Shown here piece by piece: positions 11,001-21,999 of a stretch of DNA of 64,000 nt. Every line of letters starts with the position of its first letter. The first letter of the stretch is position 1. The position numbers and the translations under genes were made by a program. Below the pieces are notes generated by a model, which worked only from the letters and a program-made list of their open reading frames with translations, ran no database searches and was not told where the DNA came from. Origin of the DNA: Chaetoderma sp. LZ-2023a (lineage: Eukaryota; Mollusca; Caudofoveata; Chaetodermatida; Chaetodermatidae); assembly GCA_034401795.1 (NCBI GenBank), contig CM067366.1, positions 74,399,129 to 74,463,128 of the forward strand. The letters run 5' to 3'.

Positions 11001-11112
11001 CCTCGCTGGGGATTTTTCGCACCTTCCTGGATATTTCATCCTCCTCAGTCCTTCCTTTCTAGGTGGACTCAGTTTCCTTCCTTCCCAGTGTAGATGGGAG
11101 CCCTAGAGGATG
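8089..11112 (+). mobile_element. DIRS family 2, copy A: continuation with decayed gag and start of RT region
   Basis: Homology to copy B resumes after the inserted family-1 element: TAAGTCTTGAGGGGGTG at 8346 matches the TTAGTCTTGAGGGTGA block at 23655. Then comes a TTCCGGT-rich stretch (8590-9130, compare 23700-24370), a T/C-rich gag region, and a segment at 10860-11110 that matches 26060-26310 just upstream of the RT. No frame stays open beyond about 150 codons, so the protein content is lost. A hAT-like element interrupts it at 11113. Confidence 0.7.
9300..10260 (+). repeat. Tandem duplication of about 480-500 bp inside DIRS family-2 copy A
   Basis: The block ATTCCTGGATCAGTCGAGGT occurs at 9651 and 10133, and TCTTTGGCTA at 9331 and 9829. 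Intervening sequence is similar in the same order. Copy B has a single equivalent (near 24915-24990), so the duplication happened after the copies separated. Confidence 0.7.
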
Positions 11113-11541
11113 GCAGGGTTCGTACGCATACATGTATGGAAGTCTGGAAAAAGTATGGAAAATTAGGAACGCCTTTTCCAGGGCTGGAAAAAGTATGGAA
11201 ATTCCAATTTTGGGCCAACTGGTATGGAAAAATATTGGCAATCCTAATTTTTCCGACCGCAATCTTTTTGTTTACGAACGAAATCTCGCATTTCCGCCAA
11301 TCTTGCCAGAATCTAATTCGATCGGGTCCCGGTCTCGTCTTGCAATAGAAAACCGCCTATTACCGGGAACATCTCACGGTTGTTGAGCAATACGGGTTCT
11401 GAACATGTTCAAGTACAACGCAATAAAGATGAGTGAATCGGCAGTCGTCTGTCAAATAGTACAGTGTTAGAAGCCGAAACAATGAAATAATTTGAGAGAT
11501 TGCCGTTTTTTGTGATACAGTAAAGATGGGAAAGTGCAAAT

Positions 11542-11751
11542 ATGCTAGTGTTTGGGAAACTATTAATAAATATAACGATTTTACCGGACAACTCGCGTGA
11601 CAAATGTAGTGTTTGTAATAAGTTGTTTGACATGGGGAATATGGGCGAAGCGGCTATTGTTAACCACATGCCGGGGAAAAAACATGAGACACTGACAGAA
11701 GTTCGTCTAAAGCCAGCGCCGAAAGTTACGGATTTCTTTGGTTCACGGTAA
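11542..11751 (+). CDS. Zinc-finger exon within the hAT-like element
   Basis: The 69-residue frame starts MLVFGKLLIN and contains C-S-V-C-N-K-L-F-D-M-G-N-M-G-E, followed by a pair of His in NHMPGKKHE. This is the C2H2-like finger with GKKH ending that is common in transposon-derived and BED/hAT-associated animal proteins. The frame runs to TCACG followed by GTAAGAAT at 11750, a plausible splice donor, so this may be a first coding exon whose downstream exons were deleted. DNA binding to the element ends is the likely original role. Specific function unknown. Confidence 0.5.
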   Translation: MLVFGKLLINITILPDNSRDKCSVCNKLFDMGNMGEAAIVNHMPGKKHETLTEVRLKPAPKVTDFFGSR

Positions 11752-11785
11752 GAATATTTTACATTTTCACATTGATAGTACCAGA

Positions 11786-12090
11786 ATCATTTAGAAGCGT
11801 AGCAATTTTATATCGCCCAACGTTAGATGATCCCAACTTTGCCCTCTTATCGTGAGGCCTCTTGTGTTGGCTCGTCATCGAGTGAAAATAATGAATTCCT
11901 GTTACTATGGCGATCATTTAGAAGCGTGGTGATTTTATATCGCCCATTGTTAGATGATCCCAACTTTGCACTGAGTCACAGTAAAATATTATTGACTGTC
12001 CGATAGCTCTTTCGTATCGCGAGGCCTCTTATGTTGCCGCATTTTCAAGTGAAAATAATGAGGTTCCTACTGTTGCTATGGCGATATGAT
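11786..12090 (+). repeat. Two-copy direct repeat inside the hAT-like element
   Basis: CATTTAGAAGCGT...TTTTATATCGCCCA...TTAGATGATCCCAACTTTGC occurs at 11788 and again at 11919. Both copies are followed by a GAGGCCTCTT...GTTG block and by AGTGAAAATAATGA. Confidence 0.7.
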
Positions 12091-12226
12091 CAGCTATGGT
12101 AAATTTAAATTAAATTAGTGTATATGTGCAGGGTTTAACTTGTTATCTAAAGGTGGGGGTGGTGGGGTGAGGGTGGCCCTCAACAAATAAATGTGGGTGT
12201 CTCAAGCTCAACTTTGCATGATAGCT

Positions 12227-12307
12227 GTTGAATATTTTGAAAAGAATTTGACTGGAAACTATTGCTGCAACAGTTTCCAGTCAAATTATTTTCAAAATAT
12301 TCAACAA
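12227..12307. repeat. Foldback hairpin, TTTCCAGTC-type arms
   Basis: Near-perfect palindrome: GTTGAATATTTTGAAAA and AATTTGACTGGAAACT on the left are mirrored on the right around a GCTGCAACAG centre. It belongs to the foldback family described in the findings. Confidence 0.85.
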
Positions 12308-12545
12308 CAAATGTGCTGCAGTAATGAAATTCACTGAGCCACTCCTAGAAAATATACAGTTCCCAGAGACACTCATAGACAATATACTGTTCCCAATCTA
12401 GATTTTGGGGATATATGCCCTCAAAAAGTCCCTTTATAATGAGAAATCCTGTGTATGTGTGACACACTGTGTGTGTATGTTGATATTTCTGGCTATATTA
12501 GATTAAGATAACTCCTATGATCTTTTAATAGTGTGTTTTGATAGG

Positions 12546-12643
12546 ATAGCTGTTGAATATTTTGAAAATAATTTGACTGGAAACTATTGCTGCTTAAAAC
12601 AGCAACAGTTTCCAGTGAAATTATTTTCAAAATATTCAACAAA
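12546..12643. repeat. Foldback hairpin, second copy in the hAT-like element
   Basis: Same outer arms (GTTGAATATTTTGAAAA) and same inner arms (GACTGGAAACTATTGCTG) as 12227-12307, with a TTAAAA loop. Confidence 0.85.
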
Positions 12644-12965
12644 AAATGTGCTGCTGTAATGGAATTCATATCTGTGTGCGCGCTGTGCTTTGACATTCTT
12701 GTGACAATTATTTTTATATGCAGTTTGTTATTGTCCTCGGGTCTTCCACTACTGCGGTTGCTTCAGTTACACAGGCAAATGTGCACACGCTGTGTTTTGA
12801 TATTCTTGTTTTATAAAGTTTAATAAAGTTTATTTATGATGAACTTTGTAACTGTGTTTGTTTTTTGTCTGGTTGAAAGTCCCAAAATGAGGCATGGAAA
12901 TTTGAAATTGAGTCTGGAAAAGGTATGGAATTTAATTCTGCTGAGGGTGTATGAACCCTGGGATG

Positions 12966-13618
12966 AGTTGGAGTAGATCCACTAGGGAGCCCCAAAAATG
13001 AATAAATATCATAATAGATTTTAAAAAATCATGATTTTTTATTTCTTGAAGACTTAGCTTCAACCTGACATAATTTATGTTATGGTAGGTGAAGTCTATC
13101 CTGTTAAATGCACGTTTTAAAATATGTTACCTTTGTACTACAGACAGGGAAATATTGACCCAGCTCACAGTGCCGTTCCCGGTGTGATGTCACAGCGAAT
13201 GGTGATGTGATTCAGATTGAGGCATCATATAATCTCGTTATTTGGGCTGCCTAACATATTTTTTCTCACTCCAAAATGACGCTATTGTGTTTAAATAGTG
13301 TAGTAGACCATAAAATTAATTAAAACTCGTTATCGACCGCAAGTCCTCACAAGACCTTTAAACAGATAAAAAAATATTATTATAAACACCTAGGCCCTAA
13401 AGAGAAAAACCCACAAAAAACCCACACCACCATGGCATTATCATACTTGAACCCAGTCACCAAAACAAATAATAATAATAATAATTTTAATTAGCAAGAT
13501 AAGCGTACCTATGTACCTGTAAATATGTTGTCTATCCATCCCATGTCTCTTGTTTATCTTTTAGGACTAAGTTAAACCTGAACTAATTATGTCATATATT
13601 TTATAGTATCAGTCCTTC
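12966..13618. other. Noncoding, AT-rich
   Basis: The first about 30 bases still match DIRS family-2 copy B (GAGTTGGAGTAGATCC). Copy A ends there. The rest contains an AATAATAATAATAATTTTAA run near 13470 and no recognisable gene. Confidence 0.5.
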
Positions 13619-13722
<104 letters not shown>

Positions 13723-13729
13723 CTATGTA

Positions 13730-13826
13730 GGGGTCCACCGTCTATATAGACTCTGCCTTTGGTGGACCACCTGTTGTGATATTACAAATTGTACATTTTA
13801 TATCAAAATAAATTAACTTGAACTTG
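13730..13826 (+). mobile_element. Probable LINE 3' tail fragment
   Basis: The segment ends AAAATAAATTAACTTGAACTTGG. A poly(A) signal followed by TGAACTTGA-like units is typical of CR1/L2-type LINE 3' ends in invertebrates. The (TA)n tract lies directly upstream. Confidence 0.35.
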
Positions 13827-14289
13827 GAAACAGCAAGTCAATAGTGAATAGAGCGATTAACTACAATGTCACTGCTGACCTAAAAGAAAGCCTGTCCAAC
13901 TAGGCATCAGCAAGATATGTGAATCCAGTGACAGTTGGAATAGGGAAACCACATCCAGTCTGGTGAACAGTTTCTTTTAGAACAGTGCGTGCCCACTTTG
14001 TGGGAAAGATGTGGAAGACTGGCTGCACTTTCTAATCCAATTTCACAAGTTAGCAAGCTACAGAAGTCAGCCACTCAATGATATGGAACAGCTTGTCATC
14101 GATTCGGCATCACCTGGAACTTGGCAGATATTAGCTGCAGACATTGACCTTCTACTGCAGCTCGTCCTAGATGCATCTCATCTTGCTTGGCTTATTGGGG
14201 ACAAGCTGCCCATTGCGATTGAACCTCTCCAGAAATTTTTCTTTCCTGCTTCACGACAAACATTGTGCAATAATAAATACTGTTGCTAG
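13827..14289 (+). pseudogene. LINE ORF2 C-terminal fragment with zinc-knuckle (zf-RVT-like)
   Basis: The frame starting near 13985 reads CPLCGKDVEDWLHFL and continues to a stop at 14287-14289. C-x2-C-x-(D/E)-x2-H-F-L is the zinc-binding signature that ends many LINE reverse transcriptase proteins. The Cys after HFL in the family consensus is replaced (LIQFHKL), and no RT domain precedes it, so this is a 5'-truncated, decayed copy. Confidence 0.5.
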
Positions 14290-14999
14290 TATTGACCTTT
14301 GAAGAAAAACAAAGACATTAAAAGCAACAAAACAGTCTCTTAGCCACTAACCTTTGACTTAGTTACATTCTTACTAAATGTAGAACTGGGCGATTCTATG
14401 AAAAGTACCCCTATACTACCAAAATTGTGTTAATTAGAACACATTTTTGTATTATGCTACTTAAGAAGGTATAATTTTGGTATTTAATTAATTATACTAG
14501 GAAATAAGACTTAAAATCTGACTTGTGTTAAGCCAAACTAAAAATGAAATATTTCACTGTTTATCTAAGTTATGGGCCATTTTATGAATCAGTATTATTA
14601 TTCAGCATACCAAGTAACATTTTGAATCACTAATACAAAGGTTTTTTTCATTTCTGAACAATTAATATGTTATGATTAATTATGTCCCGTACAATACTTA
14701 AAAGCTCTATTTATTTTTATAGCAACCAAGAATCTGCCTGTATTGTCAACAAATTAAGTTTTCTCTTCTGTAAGCATATCTTGTTGCCCAAATCATTATT
14801 TTGAGAAAAAAATCTGAATCGGAAGTTAATAAAAATTGGCTGGACTTTGTCCCATACAATACTATCCAGTCCAATGTCCCGTACAACACTGCATCACTCA
14901 CTGTCACCCCTCACTCACTCCACTCCCAATAGCTAATTAGCAATAAGTTACTGGAATAATAAACAGGCACCTATAACTCATATTACCATTTTAAAATAT

Positions 15000-15175
15000 G
15001 CTGAAACCTGTATGTAAAGACCACCGAAAGGACCAGACAAAGGTGGCCTTTGTAGACAGGTGGCCTTTATATTGTGGCTCAAATTTGTGGCATTCATGGT
15101 TTTGGGACTAACTGAAAGTGGTCTTTATATATAATACATGATGCCTTTCTATGTAAGAGGGGACCTTAGTCCCAA
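15000..15175. other. Reiterated GGTGGCCTTTGTAGACAGG-like sequence
   Basis: Several degenerate copies of a unit containing GGCCTTTATA / GTGGTCTTTATA. Noncoding dispersed repeat. Confidence 0.35.
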
Positions 15176-15589
15176 TAGGGCATGTTTGACAGTGCATACA
15201 TTTAGATAATGAGTCTTTGTAAACACAGTACAGTCTCATAACGAAGTGCAGTGAGCTTGGTAACAATGAGTATCTGGCAAATCGATTTTGAGTGCATTGC
15301 TAGTATATGTTCTGAATATGGTAAGGCCTCTGTTAAAGCTAATATACTACAGTTACATGTTGGCAGCAAGTCAGATTGTGTTCTCTGGTTTTATGTACAT
15401 GCATATGTGTGGATGATTTTAATATAGCTCCAGAGTTGGAAGGTTGACGATTCAAGTGGCATGTGCGGTAGCAATGTTGACAATTCTGAGCACAATTCTG
15501 TTATCTATCTTGTGGTGGGAGACTGGTGTCTTGAAAATGTGAAAGACAAAAATCTCCACACGTTAAATCTTCAACCATGCCAGAGTTTC

Positions 15590-15690
15590 CATGACCTACC
15601 TATGACAAAAATGTTGATTTTCCATGACTTTCCAGGCCTGGAATTTAAATTTTCAAATTCCACGACTTTCCATGACCAGTACAAACATTG
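15590..15690. repeat. TCATGGAAA-type repeat, inverted relative to 46237
   Basis: The reverse complement matches 46237-46335: GGTCATGGAAAGTC, then a block ending in CCAGGCCTGGAAAGTCATG. This looks like an end of a hAT-like element. Confidence 0.55.
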
Positions 15691-15732
15691 ATACATGTAT
15701 GCAAGCTTTTAAAATGTGGCTTGATGATTTTT

Positions 15733-17642
15733 AGCTCACCTGGCCTTTACCTGGCCGTCAACCTTTTCTTTAAACAACTTCTTCTCAAGAACCACTGGGC
15801 CGATTTCAATTATATTTGGAAGGAAGCATCCCTAGAGCATACAGATTCAAGTTTGTTCAAACGAAGTCGATCGGCCAAAATCGAAGATGGCCGTCGGCCA
15901 AAATGGCTGATATTTAGAAACACTAAAAAATCTTCTCCGAAACCGCTGAAGGAATTGATTCAAAACTCATAACACATCATCTGGTTCATAGGGCCTAGAG
16001 ATCTAAGTTTGTTCAAACGAAGCGGATCGGTCAAAATCCAAGATGGCCGCCGGCCAAAATGGCTGATTTTTAGAAACACTTTAAAAAATCTTCTCCAAAA
16101 CCGTGGGAGGAATTGATTCAAAGCTCATAACACATCATCTGTGGCAACGGTAGACCCAAGTTTGTTCCTGGCAACCTGATTGGCCGATTTGCTTGGCGAC
16201 CATCTTGGATGACCTAGTTTTCGCGAAAACGACTTCTCCCAAACCGTTGAATGGATAGAGCTGAAATTTTGTAAATATGCTTAGGGACTAAGGGCCTTTC
16301 AAGTTTGTTCAAGGGAGGTTTGTTCGTTAAAAAATATGACCGCCATCAACCAATCAAAATTTAGCATTTCTTGGTCATATTGGCTTCTTTGTATTTGATG
16401 TATTTTGATGGCAAAAATTGCTTTATATATGCTTATCAGTGTGGCCAGTTCAAATATCCCACTTTCGAGACTGTCGGATAAACAGTTTTCCTGCCATCTT
16501 GGTTTGTTTTCCCGCCATAGTCGCCCATAGTAAAGCAATGGGCCCATAGTAAAGCAATGGGGAATTCTTTAAACGACTTCTTCTCAAGAACGACTGGGCC
16601 GATTTCAATTCTATTTCGGAGGAAACATTCATATGGCATAGAGATCTAAGGGTGTTCAAACGAAGCGGATCGGTCAAAATCCAAGATGGCCGACGGCTAA
16701 AATGGAGATTTTTAGACAGTTTAAAAAATCTTCTCAGAAACCGCAAGAGGAATTGATTCAATACTCATAGCACATCATCTATGGCAACGTTAGACCCAAG
16801 TTTATTCAAGCCAACCTTATTGGCCTATTTGCTTGGCGGCCATCTTGGATGACGTGGTTTTCCCGAAAACGACTTCTCCCGAACCGCTGAAGGGATAGAG
16901 CTGAAATTTATTAAATATGCTTAGGGACCAAAGGCCGTTCAAATTTGTTCAAAGGAATTTGGTATGTTAAAAAACATGGCCGGCATCAACCAATTAAAAT
17001 TTAGTATTTGTTGATCATATTGGTTTTTTTTTGTATTTGATGTATTTTAATGGCGAAAATTGCTCTATATATGCTTATCAGGGTGTCGAGTTCAAATATG
17101 CCACTTTCGAGACTGTCGGATAAATGATTTGGCTACCATCTTGGTTTGTTTTCCTGCCATAGGCTCCCATAGTGAAGCAATGGGCCTATAGTAAAGCAAT
17201 GGGGAATTCTATTAAACGACTTCTCAAGAACCACTGGGCCGATTTCAATTATATTTGGCAGAATGCAGCCTTAGGGCATAGAGGTCTAAGTTTGTTCAAA
17301 CGAAGTTGATCGGCCAAAATCCAAGATGGCCACTGGCTAAACCAGCCAATTTTTAGAAATGTCTTTAAAAATCTCCGAAACGGCTTGGGGGTTGATTCAA
17401 AACTCATGAAACATCATCTAATACAGGAGGAGAACCAATTTGTTCAAGAGAACCTGATTGGGCCATTGGCTTGGCGGTAAGGGACTAATGGCCATTAAGT
17501 TTTGTTCAAAAGTAGTTGATACATAAAGAAACATGGCTTCTGTTTTCTTGTTATAATTCTGCTCAACTCTGTAGGGTTCTACTTATTGTTGATGGCCTTT
17601 CTGGTTGAAATGCCTATGATGCAGGTGAGCAATACAAGCCCT
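15733..17642. mobile_element. Tandem-core interspersed element, copy 1 (Helentron/HINE-like)
   Basis: Starts AGCTCACCTGGCC. The body is about three head-to-tail monomers of roughly 650 bases (CCACTGGGCCGATTTCAATT at about 15795, 16590 and 17230; CAAGATGGCCG; GACTGTCGGATAAA near 16467 and 17110). It ends CAGGTGAGCAATACAAGCCC but lacks the usual GGGCCTCTTG tail, so the 3' end is decayed. Short frames across it are unrelated to genes. Bivalve elements of similar design are linked to Helentrons. That assignment is inference. Confidence 0.65.
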
Positions 17643-18072
17643 GAGTATTAATATTTTGCACCAAAAAAATTAAGAAAGATGGCACAATTCAGTAACTACG
17701 AGAGATTTGACTATTGGGACAAAATGTCCTGTACAACACCATGACTTAATAACGTTGTCAGACTATTGAAAATTATTAAAATTACCAGCAAACCAGGTAT
17801 GTGTAATCAAACTAAACATATTTAGACATGTTATTAGACATATTTGTATGAAATATGTTCTAATTTTCTGATTCCCGTACAACACCAAGTTAAATTTGCT
17901 CTAGCTTTCTTGAGAGGAAAGAAATATAATTTCTTTTGTTACCAAAAGAATCGGTTACCAAAAGAATCACAATCACAACATCCTATATTAATTGTATGAG
18001 CAATATCATTCTGTTCTGTAAATAATTTGCTAGATTTTTTGTCAAGAATGTTGTCTGAATGTGCCGTACAAC
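17643..18072. other. Noncoding right part of the 14386-18090 element
   Basis: AT-rich, with two tandem ACCAAAAGAATC units near 17941-17968. No gene seen. Confidence 0.4.
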
Positions 18073-18565
18073 ACTGGTAGAATCGCCCAACTGTGTCAGC
18101 CTCAGCCTGTGAATAATGACTGTGTCTTTCTTGTGTCGTCCTAGTAATCTGTCTACGTAAATCATGTAGAAATTGTGTGTTTTACTGTATATGTATATAT
18201 TTGTGGAAAGGAGTTTCTCATTACTACATGTACAATCACAGTTATGTTCACCTTTGGATATTGTGGAAGGAGGTATACCTAGGTGGTGCTCCTGAAATAG
18301 GCGGAAGATCCAAGGACTCGACAACAGCATGGGTTTCTCTGGACATAGGTATAGGGCTTGTATCCAGGGATGGGGTCAATTCCATTTTATTAATTCCAAT
18401 TCTACCTCAATTCATTTTATCAATTCCAATTCTGTTTCCACATCAATTCATTTTATCAATTCCAATTCCACTCAGACAAGTTCAATTCCAGTTCCATTTG
18501 ATCAATTCCAAGTCCAATTCCAATTCCATACCAATATTTACTTCAGATCAACATTGTTATATTTT

Positions 18566-18790
18566 AACCCTTTAATGGCCAAGATTGGCCAAGAAAAACT
18601 AGATTTATCATTAGCAAATGTCCATTTGCGGATAGAAGACTATTTTTAAAATTTAACATTGATGCAATGAGTTGCTCAGTTATGGAATCAGTCATTCCAC
18701 TGGTAAATTTACAAAAATAGTCTCTTAGCATACATAGGATCCTTCCTGAAGACCAGTGCAGAAGGCATTTTTGGCTGGCTTCTCCGTTAA
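18566..18790. repeat. piggyBac-like MITE / foldback, family A
   Basis: Begins TTAACCCTTTAATGGCC. The body is an imperfect long palindrome around GAATCAGTCATTCCACTGG. Right terminus decayed. Confidence 0.65.
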
Positions 18791-19574
18791 TATTTAAAAC
18801 AATTAGAATAAAAAATTTTGTTTGCCAACAGGTAGATATATCGTTCAGTCAAATTATTGTCCAAAAAGTCAGAATTCAGCAGATCTTATTTTTAGTTCGT
18901 TTGACTTAGTTATAGATTAATGCCGAGTTATTTTTCTGATGAATATGACTAAAGGTTAATGCCATGTCTAATTATTATAGATAGAGCTAAACCTGGCTAT
19001 ATAAATTTTGCATATAAAATGATTAGAATACAATGTATATAGTACAGTACTGAGTGAGAGTACTGAGCACATGTATGTAGCTCTAGTTTGAATAATGTCT
19101 CCAGTCCCAGTGTCTGTGTTTTAAAAGCTGAGACATTTCACAGAGGGTGTTGTTCAATGGTTCCTTTGTTATGTAGGAAGGTATATATACAGGGCAATTA
19201 TCTTGTAATGTACTCCTTTCATCACCCATTTCATTCCATGCAGATGATAGTTATTACATTACTGGACACCGTTGCTAACATCTTAATGAATAATTTTAAC
19301 ACAATTTGGTTATCTTGGTTTTGGGTTATATATTTGAAATCATTTTACATGTAACTAATTTGTATACGTTTAAAGGTGGCATGATTTCATAGACATGAAA
19401 ACCTGTTTCCAGGGAATGCAGAATGAAATAAGTTCAAGATCAGCTGCTTTGATTGAATAAAGGAGGTACAAAGCTCATAGGATAAAAGGCTTAATTGGTC
19501 ACTGGTCAGGGAGAATTGAGTTAATTCAATAATGTATTAAAGTTCATAGCATTTATCAGATCTTTATTTTGTCA

Positions 19575-19748
19575 ATTCAGAGAGCAAGAGATTATTTTTG
19601 AAAAGCTACCACTGAAATTACTGGCTCAGTTATCCAGCTAGCCACTCCAGTGGTAAATTTTCAAAAATAGTCTTCCATTGGCCTGCCAATGGACATTTCT
19701 CAAACTCATTGCAGAAGGTGTTTTGCCCGGCTTAGGCGCTAAAGGGTT
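19575..19748. repeat. piggyBac-like MITE / foldback, family A
   Basis: Contains CACTGAAATTACTGGCTCAG with its mirrored half and ends CTAAAGGGTTA. Confidence 0.65.
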
Positions 19749-20402
19749 ATGGGATAACTTGCTCATCACTGAATTATCAGTATCTCAAATTCTAGTCTTC
19801 AAAACTATTCAGTCAAATTAATTTTTAAATATTCAGTAAAGCATCTAATAACAGCTGGCATAGTAAATATCATCAACCTGCATATACAATGAAATGTGAT
19901 CAATGGTATCATATAGATCATTTAGGATGAAATGCGTTAAGGGCATATAAAGAGCAGTGTATAATTTACAGATATTACATGTACATTTTATAGCCAACAA
20001 TGATCAGTAAATCTATGACAAGTATGACTGGAATTGAATTGTAATTTATCAATTCCGGTCAATTCAAATTATCAATTCCAAATCCAGCTCCAATTCCGGT
20101 TTCTTAAAATTTATCAATTCCAATTCCAATTAAAATTCTGGAATTGAATTGTAATTAACTGATCAGTTCCAATTCCAATCGAAATTAACTCCAACCTTGC
20201 AGTTGTATCGTCATAGTCATTACACATTGTTTTTAAGGCTTACCTTGTTGTGATGTACAGGCTTCAGATTTAAATATACTTTAATACATATCGTTGATTG
20301 GGAGACCATCCTCAATGCAGACGAGGACATAAACACCAACTGATCGACATTCATGTTCAAATAGCATAAAAGCAGTAGAAAACCGGTACATCCCTATAAA
20401 GC

Positions 20403-21250
20403 TTATTCAAACAATACGGAAAAACAAACGCGGATTTCTAATATACAGAGAGACTGCTTACTGTTTGCCCTCCCTAGACACATCATCTTGCATTTGGTGG
20501 CATTGAACCGTAGCTGCCATGGGTCAGCCCACTCTGTCAGGTGGCTTAGATCTGTTTGGACACGTTCGTGATCATTGGTCAAGGCAATCTGAGACAACAG
20601 CTGCCTGCGTGGTGTCATACGCAAAGTCTTGATCATACTGTCGACCATCCCAGGCATATCATTAATAAATGTGACACAATACCGGTCCCAGTACGCTTCC
20701 TTGTCATGCTTGTGGGATGCCACTGAGCACTGATGCCTAGTTAGAGTAGGAACCATTGACAGACACACGTTGCATCCTATTGCTTAATAGAGCTTCTGTC
20801 CATCCAAGTACATCCCCTGTGACACCATAACTCTTAAGCTTGTTGAGCAGTCTCTGATGCAGGACTGTCAAATGTCTTAGCAAAATCAAGTTGAATGACA
20901 TCTACAGAACCGTGACGATCCGTCGTCATCTACGATTCTTGTACAGTACTGTAGGTTTCCTAACATCTGTGTAATACATGAACGTCCACTCAAGACATGT
21001 TTTTGACTAGTTTCTATATTACAAAACATTCCATGACTTTATTACTGATGTTAAGTTCACTGACCTGCAGTTGGTTTTTCAAAGATTCGCATAATTTGAC
21101 CCTTTTTCCAGTCCTCGGCGATGCTCCTGTCTTTCTGATTTATTGAATAGGATTGTAAGTGGAATGGAGCTGGTTTGGATGATTTCCTTCAGTCTACATG
21201 GATGGAGCATGTCTGGTCCTTGGGATTTTGATACATTAAGACTAGCTACA
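20403..21250 (-). pseudogene. CR1/Jockey-type LINE reverse transcriptase relic
   Basis: Read on the minus strand, the RT palm can be followed through frame changes: KSQGPDMLHPCRLKEI (near 21230), IPLTILFNKS, QLDFAKTFD, LLNKLKSYGVTGDVLGW (near 20840), YINDMPGMVD and LTEWADPWQLRFNATKCKMM (near 20500). These are RT motifs of CR1/Jockey-like LINEs. The active-site box that should read F-A-D-D reads F-A-Y-D (near 20615), so a catalytic Asp is lost, and several frameshifts are present. It is dead. An LINE endonuclease relic on the same strand lies at 29737-30480 across the DIRS element and could be the same original copy. Confidence 0.75.
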
Positions 21251-21660
21251 TATAGGCTTTTGTGTACATCATGTAGATTGATTAAAATCTGATCCAATGA
21301 TTCATTCGTTTCTAATTGGCGTAGCTGCAGTATGTTGGTGGTGTCTTCAGTAAGATTCCCCAAGGCAGTGTTCTCGGCCCTGCATTGTATATTTGCTACA
21401 TCAATGACATCTTGATCTTGATTAGTTATGGTGAAACATCCAAAGGACATTATTTTTGTTGCGCAATCGTCAGGTAGCTGTGTTAGATCACTTTTCCACA
21501 TTCTAATTACCTCTGTAAATTTATTAGTAGGATTTGTAGAATTTTCTGAACTGATTAGAAGATCCTGTGATAGTTTGGCCGTGTTTACAAATGTACACCC
21601 TAGTAGAGTAGCTACTAGAGTTACCAGAGTAGTGCCTAAATACCACATATACAGATATAG
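21251..21660 (-). pseudogene. Upstream linker part of the same LINE ORF2 relic
   Basis: The open frame preceding the RT motifs contains LRQLETNESLDQILINLHDV, the spacer found just before the KSPGPD motif in CR1/Jockey LINEs. The first about 60 residues of the frame (from 21648) are not recognisable. Confidence 0.45.
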
Positions 21661-21666
21661 AGTGGG

Positions 21667-21820
21667 TTAACCATTTAATGGTCAAGATTGGTCAAGAAAT
21701 GTCTATTTTGTAGGCTACAAGATTTGTATTTGAAAATTTGCCACTGGAATGACTGCCCCAATAATCAAGCCAGTCATTCCAATGGCAAATTTCTAAAATA
21801 AATGTGACTGATGCTTGGAA
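21667..21820. repeat. piggyBac-like MITE / foldback, family A (partial)
   Basis: TTAACCATTTAATGGTCAAG start and the CATTCCAATGGCAAATTT half-palindrome are present. The right end is missing. Confidence 0.55.
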
Positions 21821-21999
21821 GTAAAGTTGTTGGCCATGGCATCAACATCTTCCAGTAAAATTAGCTTAAATATATTCAACAGCTTACCTGAATGATTACA
21901 TTGAAATTGGGATATTGGAGTGTCATGTGTATAACAGTAGCTATGCCGCAAATTAAGAAAATCTTAATAAATTTGTTTAAAAAGTTTTAAATGTTAACT

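Larger units (their letters stand above)
11108..12965. mobile_element. hAT-like DNA transposon (11113-12960) with flanking GGATG repeats
   Basis: The ends are inverted: CAGGGTTCGTACGCATAC at 11114 and GAGGGTGTATGAACCCTG ending at 12960. GGATG is found at 11108-11112 and 12961-12965, and the sequences outside join to match DIRS family-2 copy B (near 26290-26320). CAGGG...CCCTG ends with a short target duplication fit hAT elements, although one extra G at the left edge makes the duplication 5 rather than 8 bases. Subterminal TATGGAAA motifs repeat at both ends. No transposase domain is visible, only one zinc-finger exon, so it is probably a deletion derivative. Confidence 0.65.
14386..18090. 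mobile_element. Candidate DNA element with 13-bp terminal inverted repeats and six subterminal direct repeats
   Basis: CTGGGCGATTCTA at 14386-14398 is mirrored by TAGAATCGCCCAA at 18078-18090. Inside both ends, and in the same orientation, a motif close to TGTCCCGTACAACAC recurs at about 14682, 14847, 14873, 17730, 17874 and 18058. A tandem-core element occupies the middle (15733-17642). No target duplication or transposase is visible. Superfamily unknown. Confidence 0.4.
18367..20202. mobile_element. Candidate hAT-like element with AATTCC-rich ends
   Basis: Left end CAGGGATGGGGTCAATTCC (18367) and right end AATTAACTCCAACCTTG (to about 20200) are imperfect inverted repeats. Inside both ends lie long arrays of TCAATTCCAATTCCA units (18376-18530, 20035-20180) in opposite sense. 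TTGTATC flanks both sides (18360-18366 and about 20206-20212). No transposase is visible. Two piggyBac-like MITE copies lie inside. Confidence 0.4.

Noticed and set aside
15461..16761. Several frames of 70-100 codons on both strands
   Set aside because: They lie in the tandem-core element and the hAT-like repeat and recur wherever those repeats recur.
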